64,000 nucleotides of DNA from Ectocarpus siliculosus. Taxonomy: Eukaryota > Sar > Phaeophyceae > Ectocarpales > Ectocarpaceae. Under the pieces are notes generated by a model, which was given only the letters and a program-made list of their open reading frames with translations, was not told where the DNA came from and did no database searches. Below are positions 1 through 10,700 of this stretch, piece after piece. The position numbers and the translations under genes are program-made. Position 1 is the stretch's first letter, and each line of letters begins with the position of its first letter. The DNA lies in assembly GCA_000310025.1 (NCBI GenBank), contig FN649758.1, positions 520,385-584,384 on the forward strand, in the 5' to 3' direction.

Positions 1-300
1 GGGGGGGGGGGGGGGGCCTCTAGAAAATTTTTTGGGCCCCCCCCGGGGGCCCCCCAAAATTTGGGGATAAAAAAAGGGGGGGGGGGGGGACGAGGGCCCT
101 TTACGGAGATTTTGTTTTTTTGGGGCAGGGGGGGCCCCCCCGGGCCCTTCCCCCGTGAAATTTTTGTGGGAAAAATCGCCCCTGTTACTCCTTTTTTGGG
201 GGGAATTCGCTTTCTGGGTTTTTGCCCAGGTTTTTTTTGGGGGGGGTTCCCCCTTCCCTTTTTCCCTTCCTTCCCCCCCCCCCCCCCCCCTCCCCGTGCG
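1..300. other. Homopolymer-rich contig end
   Basis: Almost the whole stretch is runs of G, C, T or A, starting with 16 G. This is typical of unreliable sequence at a contig end. Open frames here are proline- or glycine-rich artefacts of the runs. I see no gene. Confidence 0.7.
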
Positions 301-301
301 C

Positions 302-444
302 TATTTCCCCTTTGACAAAAACGACGTTTGTTGCTGTACACTGGCGGGCTACTTTTCTAGAGAAGCATGTCTTTGCGGGGCTGCCCCCATCCTCCCCCTC
401 TCTTCTTTCTTATTTCCCCTTTGACAAAAACGACGTGCGTTGCT
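302..444 (+). repeat. 34-bp direct repeat, period 109 bp
   Basis: A 34-bp string containing CCCTTTGACAAAAACGACG occurs at 302-335 and again at 411-444 with about two differences. It sits just left of the first coding-like segment. It may be a real short duplication or a misassembly at the contig end. Confidence 0.6.
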
Positions 445-2512
445 AGGGCTACGGCTGCCAAGAGCCCGTCCAAGGCCGTGTCAGTGCCCCTTCATGCGTG
501 CGATTTCCCGCCCGGCGCGTGCGTCAAGACGAAGGGGTTGGGGCCGGCGCTGGTGACCAAGTTCAGGCCGGAAGACGGGATCTATCAGGTGGAGGTGGCT
601 TGTTCGTGTCGGAGTCGCACGCCGAAATAGTTGTCTTAGCAGGCGGCCACGCGTTAGATCAGGCCGAAAGGAAGGGGGCGACTATCTATGAAGCAGGTGG
701 CAATGCATTTTACAGGTCAGGGTGATGGAAGACGGGGTCGTCTTGTGGGGGGGCTATGATATGCGTACCAGGGCGAGAGAGTGTGGGGAGGGCTAGGGTT
801 GCAAGGGCCTAGGTCAATGGGACGGGGCCATCACGTAGCAAGAAAAGAGATTGGGCAGCGTTGTAGAGTCTTGTTATGACTCATTGTGGCCGACGCAGTG
901 GCCTCCCCGGAGATGACCTCGAACCAAGGCGTTCTCCCATGCAGTGCCTCTTTGCTTTGTTTACCTTGTTCTGAACCCTTCGCACCTCTGTCCGGCGTTC
1001 CCTCACCCCCCCCCCCCGACGACACCGCGATGCAGGTTTCCCTGTTATCATGGCGTTCGCAGAGCGGCCGTCTTGCCTCCGCCTTCCTCAGTCGTGCCGC
1101 CATCGTCTCCAGCGTGGCCTTGCCCGAAGCCCCCGTCAGGACGCCCATGGGCCTTGGTAGGGTCAAGTTCGTCCGAGAGGACGGAGTCGTGGTTGTCGCT
1201 GCCGCGGGAGAGGGTGGCTCGAAGGACGCGGCTTCCGGCGATAGCGCCAGGTGCGGGAGTTTGTACAGGCGGGCTAGCCGCTTGGTAGCTTGGAGCTGTT
1301 TGAGACGGGAGCGGGGTCTTGAAACGGCCGTGGTTTTGTTGTCTCGGCAACATTCAGCGTTACAGTAGCAGCAGGTGCGAAGCGTGCCGATGTTGAGGCC
1401 GGGACGTTAATGTCGGCGCGACGACGTTGGTCTTCGCGGTGTGTGTTTGGTCGACCGACCGGCGTGCTCAAGCTCGCGTTTGTTCTGTTGAGCCAAGGCT
1501 GTTCTAATCGGCCAGGCCGAGCACAAGGATAGTATGCCGCCTTTGTGAGACGCAGGACATTGGCGTCTCGGGCTCTTGCTTTTTGAGAGAAGCTGTGTCC
1601 GGCACGAGAGCGTGAAAACGAAACCCCGTTCCGACCAGCCGATTCACTACTGTATCCAGTCGTCGCAGCAGTTACCGCAGGGTATCACGTGGTGGCTTGA
1701 GAAGACTTTCCACTGCACTAGGCGTACGGAAACCAGTCTTGTTTATTCTTGATTTGCTCGTCGCCCATTGTTGTTGTTGTTGTCGTCGTCTTTGTTGATG
1801 TTGTGCTTGTCTTCATATTATCGCGTCTGTGCCCAGTACCTTCCAACACCCGCAACTGTCCAGCTGAATCAGACGCCTCTTTTCTCATGTTGTTCGCTCA
1901 GATCCCCAAGCGGGGGAACTGCCATGATGTTCCTGCAGCTCTCTGCTATCCTCGGTCCCGCGAAGGCCACTCTCGGGGATAGGGTGGGCACGTCCCTGGG
2001 CGTGGGTGTTCTCCGTGCGTACCGTGCTGCGTCAGACACGTACGTCATCGACCTAGGTGAGACAGTGATATGGTTTACTCCCTCCATGGGGACGGTATTT
2101 TACTCGTTTGGCGTTTCGTTAAGTTTTTCCAGTGCCTTCCGTCGAGGCGTGTTTTGGGGTTTTGCGCCCGGGGTGTTGGTTCTGCCTCGCTGTCGTCTTG
2201 CGCGGCCGTCACGTTTTGCGTTGCACCTCGTTGCTGGCAACACATGGATGTACGAGACCGCGCATGAACAACACTGGTGCTGCGAAAGGCGGCGAAAGGC
2301 GAAAAGGTGGTCGAAAGCCCAAACTGCATCTTACGGCTTTGTACAGCCGCTTGTGGCGCGACCAGCCCTAACGCGTTCCGGCGTTAACTATGACGCTCGA
2401 ATCCCGCCAACCACCCACCACTGTGTCTCAATAACATAAGGCAGCTTCCTTTTTGTGTTTTGTAGTCCCTCCGACAACCTCCCCTGCCCGAATTCACTCC
2501 GTTCACGCATAG
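442..2512 (+). CDS. Candidate gene with three copies of a short beta-rich (KOW/SH3-like) motif; left copy frameshifted
   Basis: Not recognised as a named family. Three segments on the same strand share a motif of the form G-x-x-V-x-T-x-x-G-x-G-x-V-x-x-x-R-x-x-D-x-x-Y/V-x-V. The first is at about 510-600 (GACVKTKGLGPALVTKFR). The second is at about 1132-1200 (APVRTPMGLGRVKFVREDG). The third is at about 1969-2056 (GDRVGTSLGVGVLRAYR). Candidate exons 1063-1250, 1902-2056 and 2466-2512 have compatible phases: AG/A, then CTA-G/TC, with donors CCAG|GTGCGG and CTAG|GTGAGA and acceptors CTCAG and TTTTGTAG. The last exon would end at TAG 2510-2512. In the first copy the frame breaks after the sequence GIYQVEV, and the continuation (GLFVSESHAE) lies in another frame. 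That means a sequence error, a missed intron or decay. The 5' end is not found. Role unknown. Confidence 0.35.
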
Positions 2513-4506
2513 CTGACGTGCAACCCTACCCGTTTCAACATTGCCTCCGTTTTCCCCGTGGTGGCAGGATGGGGGCTGCTCCATAGCCCGCACGGTAGTG
2601 CTCTGAAAGAGCAGAGACGGACGGAGGAATCATCGCCCTTGAACGCCAGGTCCTCCGGCGGTATAATCAACTTGTTCCGGTGGCCGCTGTTCGGCAGCGG
2701 GCCTTCCTCATCGGCAGCCCCTTTCCCTCCTCTAGAAATCTGAGCGTTTGTTTGCAAGGGCGGGACTTACGCCGACGTATCTACATGTAGGAAGGGAGCT
2801 GTATCGTCGAGAAAGCACTCCTCCCCGCCCCCTCTTACTCTTACAACTGTGGGCGTTGTTTTCAAGGACGCGACTCATGTCGCCAACTCCCATGTAGTGG
2901 TCAAGTTTTTATGGTTTTGTCACAGAGTTGAGGCAGGCAGTCCGTGTCGACGGCATGAAACGTTGCCTTGAGACGAGGCGGGCGTTGTGAGGTAGGCCCT
3001 AAGTTGGATTGTGGGGGTTTGTTTGTGACGTTGATCGGTTGTTTGTCATTGTTGAAACTGCCAGCATTGGGTCAGAGCGGGCCGATCGTCCATGTTCTGG
3101 GCTGTTAGCCTGCGTAGCTCTGAGTGAACCCGTGGCCTATTTTGGTGTCTCCCTGGGGCACTTGTACATAGAGTGAGGATCGTTCTTGTGTTGCACTGGG
3201 GTTGCGTGTTGTACGACTTGTGGATGTGGGCAATGATAACGGTTAGCTGTCGCACGTTTTGGCAGTCGTGGGATAGATTTCGAACAGTATGTGGTGTGGT
3301 GAAGATCACCAGACCGATTTCCTTCCGAGCGCGTTGTTTAGAGTGAGCGTAAAGCTCCGCGCACATTTTGCCTGATGAGGATGGATGATATAATCCAAAT
3401 GTCGATAGTGTGTTTTGCGTTGGATTTACTACTACTGTAGTGTTAATTGTTCTGTGTGTTGTGTATGAGTGTTGCCGTCTTTTCGTGAGCGAGTTCGAGA
3501 AAACTGCGGTGGCTTGCAATAGCTGTACGGAGCGAAGTGAATTTGTTCAAGTTTCTGGTTGGTACACCCAATCATGCCATGCATGTCCCGCACAACATGT
3601 ACTTCAAGCTACAGCACTCGTCTCGTAATACTCGTGCTTACCGCCGGAGGGCGCTTTGAGCTTGCGCCACAAGGCCTGAAAGGAAAGCCCGCGGTTGTCA
3701 AGCGTTTCCTCGTTATTTGCAGTATTTCACGCATTGCCTTGCGTGGTCTGCTACCCAAATCAAGACGTTAATTTTAATTTTTATTTCATTTTGAATCAGC
3801 GATCACAGCTCATAGCATTTATGCCGGATATGGGGTTCAACCTGTGGGCGCACAGAAGGGTTCCCCCCGAGCACACAAGGGGATGACGCTTAGAGCTCCA
3901 GATTGTGCGTTCAAAGGAGGTGTCAAATCTCCAGACCGTTGGTGGGGAATCAATCCATGAGAAACGAACTCCGACCGACCTGTGCCATCACTCCCGTGTC
4001 TTTGGTTTTCATCCTCCAGCGTTGTGGCGTATAAAAGCTCTCAAGACGGTGGGTACAGGCAGACTGAAACCGGACTGCGCTTCTTCTCGGTAGATTGTGA
4101 AGGTCGATCATGTCGGCCGATCGATGTGGTACATGACGTGATAGCTCGCGACAGTGGCAATCGATGTGATTCGTCAGCTCCTGGGTTGTTGACCGGTATC
4201 GACTACGCAAATCGTGGATTTTCGTCCACCACGTCCGTCCATTGGCAAAATCCAACCGCGTACCTGTCACCGAACCGCCCACACGCCTATATTGACGCGC
4301 GATTACAACGACAGACTCGGCTGAAGGCGAAAGCAGAGGCTCATCACCTGCTCGTGCGCACGTTCCACCGTTCGCTACCCCATCTCGTCCTCACAGCTCA
4401 CCGGTGGAAGAGAAGGCTTATTAGTCACCATCGTCTATGTGTCTTTATGTTCAATCCCTGAGGCCTTCACGAGCATGAAACGTCACGCCACAATCGTCGG
4501 TGGTCG
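2513..4506. other. No gene recognised
   Basis: Open frames here are short and lack splice-consistent partners or family resemblance. I see no RNA gene or mobile element. Confidence 0.5.
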
Positions 4507-6021
4507 TCAACCTAATCTTGCCGCCCACAACACACCTACATACGGACGAGGAAGACGAATCGATGCAGCTGCAGTAGCTCTACTACCGCCTCGCCTTGAC
4601 ACCCCTTTTTTGGCCGACGACGGTTTGCTTGGTGCCAACGCCGCATCTATCGACTGCCCATCCATCAAAGGTTCCTCCGACACGTCGTTGAAGAGGCCGA
4701 AGTCGGAGGGAAGCTCGTCCCTCCAGCCGGCCTCGGCAATGAGCCTTTTCTTGACGTCACGGACGGTGTCTTGAAGCCCCAGATCCACCGCGACGGAGGC
4801 GGAGGAGCATTCGCTGGGGTCGCACCCCGGTGGACCGACCATGTCGCCGACGCCTATCAGGACCTGTTGACAATGTTGATGGTTTTGGAAAAACATCGCC
4901 TATCAGAACGCGTCTTCACGATGTTCTGATGTTGGAAAACCGTTCGGCGGCTAAGAAACCTGAACAAGTTAGGTACGCTGGGAGGACGGACATGAGTACA
5001 CATTGACTGGAAGGCTCCGCATACCTAGATTTGGATGTACGCCGTGTGTCATCCCGGCGTTTCTGAATCAGGGCTCTACGTCCTCTGGCTTTACTTCCGG
5101 AGTGTTCTCCTTCGACAGCTTGCCTTTCTCTTGTTTTCCAGCCTAGCCACCTTTGCCCTCGCTTTCTCAAACTTTCGCTTCTCCTCTTCGTGAGCCTCTC
5201 TGTTGAACCTTGCCATCAGCTCTTGGTCCATTGTTTTCTGCTTCATGCTCGTGTAGAGCTCATTCTGCAAGGACATTGGCCACGGTCGACAGCGATCGCG
5301 GAAGGGGTGTAAACACCGCTGGTTGAACCAGTACAGTTCTTTATGGGTATATCTCGAATGGGTAGTCTTTCTGTGTGTGTATTTCCTTAGTTCTTTGTAC
5401 GTCAATGGTTACGATCGCTCGGCGGGAAAGAACTCAGTTGCCTTTCTTTGTTGTCATGCTCGCGAGTTTGTGTTGAATTCGATTCCTGTACCCGAGCTCG
5501 AGTGAAATTACCGGTATTCAACAAATGCCCGAAGAAACGAAGAAAAACACGAACCACGTGGAGAGTTTGTATTGCCTGTTCTGCACATACTTGCATCGTG
5601 TGACTCCCAAGCCTGTACGTTAAGTCGAGCTTGATACGAGTTTCAGCATGTAGTGCTATGAAATATGCACAGAAGCATCATCATTGGCATGTATAGTGTC
5701 GATTCCGGAAACCTGCTCTCAGCATTCCGCTATGCCGCCACCAATCATTCACTGCTCGACCAACGCAGAACCAAGTATGTGAACCTGTCGCCCACGATGC
5801 ACCACACGCGCGCATCTCCGGGAGATGCATACTGTAGGCAAACAGAGTGGCGGTCAGGCCGAAAACGAAGTGGATCTCACCTTGAATAGGATCTGGTTCG
5901 CCGTGCTAGCGACGCTGTTTGCGCCGGTCGCGGCCGGTGTACCGGCCGCCAACGCAGGTACGGCATTAACCGGGGCGGCATCTTTGACCACGGGAGCCGA
6001 GGCGCTTGCATCTGTCGACAT
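4507..6021 (-). CDS. Ubiquitin-like-domain protein, three exons
   Basis: Exon 1 is 6021-5881, beginning ATG at 6021 and rich in Ala, Pro and Val (47 aa). Exon 2 is 5264-5151 (38 aa), a highly charged helix that looks like a coiled coil, with the core REAHEEEKRKFEKAR. Exon 3 is 4863-4507 (118 aa), ending in TAA or another stop at 4507-4509. Both junctions are phase 0, with donors AAG|GTGAGA and AAG|GTGGCT and acceptors TTGCAG and CAACAG. Exon 3 contains a beta-grasp-like pattern. Residues such as VAVDLGLQDTVRDVKKRL, then DFGLF and LMDGQSI, match ubiquitin's strand, helix with conserved dTv..vK, and L..DG..L turn. No C-terminal Gly-Gly is seen, so it would be a non-conjugated ubiquitin-like domain. 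The tail after residue about 175 is Ser/Lys/Arg-rich and may instead be intron read-through. Function is not assigned. Confidence 0.45.
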
Positions 6022-6500
6022 GGCAACCAACACGCGTGTCCGTCCCTTGTGAAGGGGTAGCGTCCGCAACGTCGGCAGGATCTTCGGAGAACATCCCGAC
6101 AAGCCAACCGACAACAAATACGCCGCATCGCTGGTGGTCACTCGGCAAGCCAATAACATTTCAGTGGATAGGCTTAAAAATACTCGAAATAAGCCCTGTA
6201 CCCAGTGTGACCCTGGATGGTTGTAGTTGTAGTTGTAAGAAAAAATACACGGAAAAAGTGTTCTGTAGGTACTCTACATAGACTACACTGAGAAGTGTAG
6301 TAAACGTCTCACCACGAAAAATGGGGGACTGTCGCCATAATAAATACATAAAGGACCAAAACGCACACACGACCCAGATGCCAATAGCAATAAACGCACA
6401 CCCAGCCGGTTTCCCTCCATTCACTGCACAGACTCCAACACATCCCATTCGACTGCTGTGGTTATATCTCGAACCTGTAGTATTTCTGTGTAATTTTGCT
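5345..6500 (+). repeat. Dispersed repeat pair (5345-5386 and 6459-6500)
   Basis: The two stretches share TATATCTCGAA, then GTAGT, then TTTCTGTGT in the same order and orientation, about 75-80 percent alike over 40 bp. They flank exon 1 of the ubiquitin-like gene. Their nature is unknown; a short retroposon remnant is possible. Confidence 0.4.
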
Positions 6501-7780
6501 AGTATGTCTATCCGTAGGAGCCCTGTAGGATGGCACTCCGCCGGAACACATGGGTAACCCGATTGTTTTTCCCGGACCCTGGAAGGGTCGGGCAGGGTCT
6601 GTATGCTGCAGACAAGGTAGCTGTAACAACACGGTCCTCGCGTTCGCATTCTTTTTGTGCTCACTTGGTTCGGTCAGTCTCTCGTCCGTGCGTCCTGTCA
6701 TTTCCCCTTCAACAGCATATTTCTAGTACCCCGAGCATTCGGCATTGATTTAGAACTGGACATGTGTGAAACCGTCGCTCTGTGACTTTTTTTCGGAATC
6801 CACACCACGGAGACGGCTAAATAGCAGCTTGGCGTGTTCCATGCCACCCTTTCTGTCGCTCACACGATCCTTAGTAGGGAACACGCGCGCAATACGGAAT
6901 ATAAACAGCTGAAGAATCATAGCCGCCGGGATCCATTCATTCGGATTGAATGGTGGTACGCTCGTTCGCATCGCCCAGGGGAGAAGGTCGGAATGAATGG
7001 CGGACACGGTTGACATAGTTTCCGAGCGCGCGCGATCACACCTTAGAGCCTTTCGTTGCGAACTAGAGCTTAATAGCTTCAATCGAAAATCTGTCGATTA
7101 GCTTGCGTAGGTACAGATGCAACGCCGCTGGAAACTATCTGCGGGTATAGATACATGATGTTTACCATTCAAGAACGACAGAAAATGGCCTTGTGTTCTT
7201 CCTCCACACCACCGGCAAATGCGAAGTCGAACTTCATTCTCACCGTCGGTGCGGTCGATTCAATGAAAGCGAGTTGCGCTGTTCGCTTCTTTTCCCGCCG
7301 ACTTGACCCAAGATTGCTTGCAGGAAGGCACGAGCGCCACCAACAATTCCAACCGCGCTGTCCGACGCCAACTTACACCACTCAGCCTGGTACCCGTTGA
7401 GGGTGGTCCGCAGCAGTATTGCCTCAAGGAAAAAGACGTCAAGAAATGAGTGAACTCTTAGCCCACACACTCAAGAGGTGCCTGAAGCCCAAAACACGAA
7501 AGAAACGTACACCGAAAAAAAGGGCCGTGATACCCAACATTAAGCCCAAACGAAAACGGTGACGCGATGATCGACCGAAGTCCACCCCAGGCCGTTAAAA
7601 CTATAGTCCGAACCGCCTTCAACAACGAATACCCCTGAAGTAGTGAAAGAAACGCGGAGGTTTCAAGTCTACGCCCCAATACTTCCCCGACTCTGCCGTC
7701 GTTACCACCGTGTGCCGCCGCCACCCCAAACGAGAGACTACATGATCGCCCTCCCTGCTGCTTCTAGGGAAGCACGCCAG
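6022..7780. other. Intergenic, no gene recognised
   Basis: This lies between the 5' end of the ubiquitin-like gene and the 3' end of CCT7 (both on the minus strand). It contains only short frames and a small (GTA/GTT)n tract near 6222-6238. The 3' UTR of CCT7 must lie just below 7781, but I see no clear polyadenylation signal. Confidence 0.4.
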
Positions 7781-10700
7781 TTACGCGCCTCCCCTGCCCT
7801 TCATCATCTTTACTCCGGGCCTCTGCCCGCGCCCCCCACCTCCCATCATTCCCGCCATCCCCTGTCCCCCCATCCCTGCGCTGATCGGGCCTCCCCGGCC
7901 CAGCCCAACGCCCTGGCTCGGAGCCCCCTGCTTTTCGCTCTGCGTGTTGAACCGGTTTGGTGTGCAAAGCAAGGACACAACGGTGGTGTTAGGGGTGGGC
8001 GCAATGCGATGTAAGGAGAGGTGCTGCCAGAGGAACGGTGTACATGTCAAAACCGTGTGTGATTGTTGGCGCGGACACCAGCCAAGCGTGTTCTTGTAGA
8101 GTAAACTACAATCTCCCAGCACTTGCTCTGTTGCATCGTCCGTTGCACTGACGAACTTTCCATGCGTGGCTAGTGTAAGGCCTACAAACAGAATCCGCCA
8201 GGGTAGTCTACCGCTATGCATACAGTCAAACAAGCAACCAACAGCAACAACGAGAACTTACTGTACAGGAAGAGGCGCACAAGACAAGCAGGGGGAGGGG
8301 GCACACTAACGACAGCTTGACCACGATTCCGTCGAGCATGGTTCGGAACATATAGGTTCCATCTAGCCGACACAAACGCTCGGAAACAAATGAGCTAAAC
8401 ACATCACAACCAACAAAAACAAGAAGAGAGAACAGACCTGAGGGTTCTTGACGGTTTCGTCGATGGACAGGATAAGGCAAGCGGCCTCCGTTGCCGACCG
8501 CAGCGAGTTTCGCTTGTTGATCGTCGGCTCCCACACGCCAGACTCGAAGGTGTCGCACACACCTGCGAAAATAATAAAAAAAATCAAACATGGTGCCATA
8601 CGAACGCCGGCCCGCAGGTGAATTACCAAGAGTATATTGCTTCAGCAATGTAAAAAACTCCTGAAAACCATCCAAACCTCACGAGCAAAACGAAAGCAAC
8701 AACTTTTTTATAAGAGAACACGACCAGACCAGCGGCACGGGATATAACAACAAGAAAAAATCAAGTACAGGATGACGAAGCGACAACAAAATACGCTGGC
8801 TGGAGAATACAATGATCTGTTGACGTTCTTACCCTCCGTGTCGACGTCGACTCCGAACCACTTGCCCGCGTCGCCACCCCTGGCGTGCTTCTGTCGGAGA
8901 CGGTTCAACAAGTCCGTCGCGTCAAACCCGGCATTGTCCGCCTGGAGAGAAAAAAAATAAATAATGGACGACAAGATTAGAGAGGAGGTGAGACAGCACT
9001 AAAAGAAGAAAATGCGCTGCTCGGGATTTGATCGAAAGGCAACTTCAGCAGGACGAAGCACGAAGCTATCAGTAAGTTAAATGCCTCTGATATATAAAAA
9101 GTGTTTTCTTTACACTAAATACAGTATACCGCCAACCGCATCAACAGCAAAATACGGCACCTGCCGACGTTACACCGAAACCATCCGGTCCTAAACCCCG
9201 TCCAATGCGCGGAGCCCCCCATCGATCTCACAATCACGTGGGAATTGCCTCGAAAACCCGGGCCAACAAATCACGTGACCAACACCAAGATTGCCGTGTA
9301 CAACCAACTCGAACAACCAATCACAGCAGTGCTCAGAGAACATCTCACCGCTCCTTGAAGTACATGTGTACCACCACACCGTGCTCTCTCGAACCACAAA
9401 CACCCCCACCACTTTATTTTCTTGCGAAAGTATTTCGCTGTATTCCAATACTTGAACGAATAACACATAAACACAATAATCCATTGCCATCCATAGAACG
9501 GTTCGGTGATTTTCGCGGCGGCCCTCTGGTCCGCCCACGCACCAGCTGCCTGGGGATGATCTCCAACGCCTTCGCGTAAGAGCTCATGATTAGCTGCTGC
9601 TTCCCCTTGATGGTCTTGGAGTGGTCGCGGAGAGCCTTGGAAAGCTCCATCTCGATGGCACCCCCTCCGGCCACGACCTGCGGCACGGGACGGTATGGAA
9701 ACGGAACAGAACGGCGGGACGGCGCGGTGGGAGGAAAAGGAAGGGGACGGAACGGAACGGAACGGAACGGAACGGAACGGAACGGAACGGAACGGAACGG
9801 GACGCAAACAAAAATTGGCCTCAGTACGAACGATCCGCATGGCGGAAAGGCCTCAATAGTCAAGGAATTTACCGTCTGGTATGGTCATACAGCAGACGTG
9901 CTACTGTACCCTCGTGATGAAACGATGCACACTTCTTTGAGTAATACATGCCGGGTGGTCGCCCATTCGAGAAACAAAGGTACTATGCGATAACTCCAAC
10001 ATTCGCAAGCCTCTTGACCTCTACATGTTGACTGATCGCCAATTCCGAGACACAAAATGTGATTGTGATATATACTCCGAGTTTCCGCCCACGGTATCAA
10101 CCCCCAGCGGAAACCTCTTGCAACGAACGGGCCACATCCGTGGATTTTCATCTCATTCCCAATTCACGCAGGGAAACGGAGAACGCATGGCTTCCCTACC
10201 ATGGTGGTCACCCCAAGCCAACACCGTACCGTACCGTACCTCGCGGTTCTTGAGGCAGCGCTTGACGATCATGAGCGAGTCGTGGATGCTTCTGTGAGAC
10301 TCCTCCATGAACTGTTCGATGTTGAACGGCAACACCAAGGACGGGAGGCCAAGGTACGCGGCGAGGTCAAAGATAAGGAGAAGGGGCTAAGAGAAGCATA
10401 GGGGTAGAGTGAGAGGACGGACCAAGGAAAGCAACGAGAATCAGCGACAAAAACACACACACACACACACATCACGGATCGATCAAGCAATGTAGGTCAC
10501 TGCTGTGAGGAACGGAGCGGCTAAGAAACAGTCACATGCGAATGGGGAGGGTATGTTATCTTTCATCACACGACACTCATACTGACACAAACAAAATGTT
10601 GGGGTTTCATAGCAGGCGGACATGCTCTATTCCCCACATCAACGCCGATTTCGAATCTTCGACTATTGACCTGCACCGCAAGATAACCAAACAACGCAGC

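Noticed and set aside
5825-6052. Plus-strand 75-codon frame with a hydrophobic segment
   Set aside because: It overlaps exon 1 of the minus-strand ubiquitin-like gene, which has a good donor and phase-consistent partners; the plus frame has none.
9270-9863. Long minus-strand frame rich in SVPFR repeats
   Set aside because: It is read-through of the GGAAC microsatellite in a CCT7 intron; only 9543-9677 is exon.
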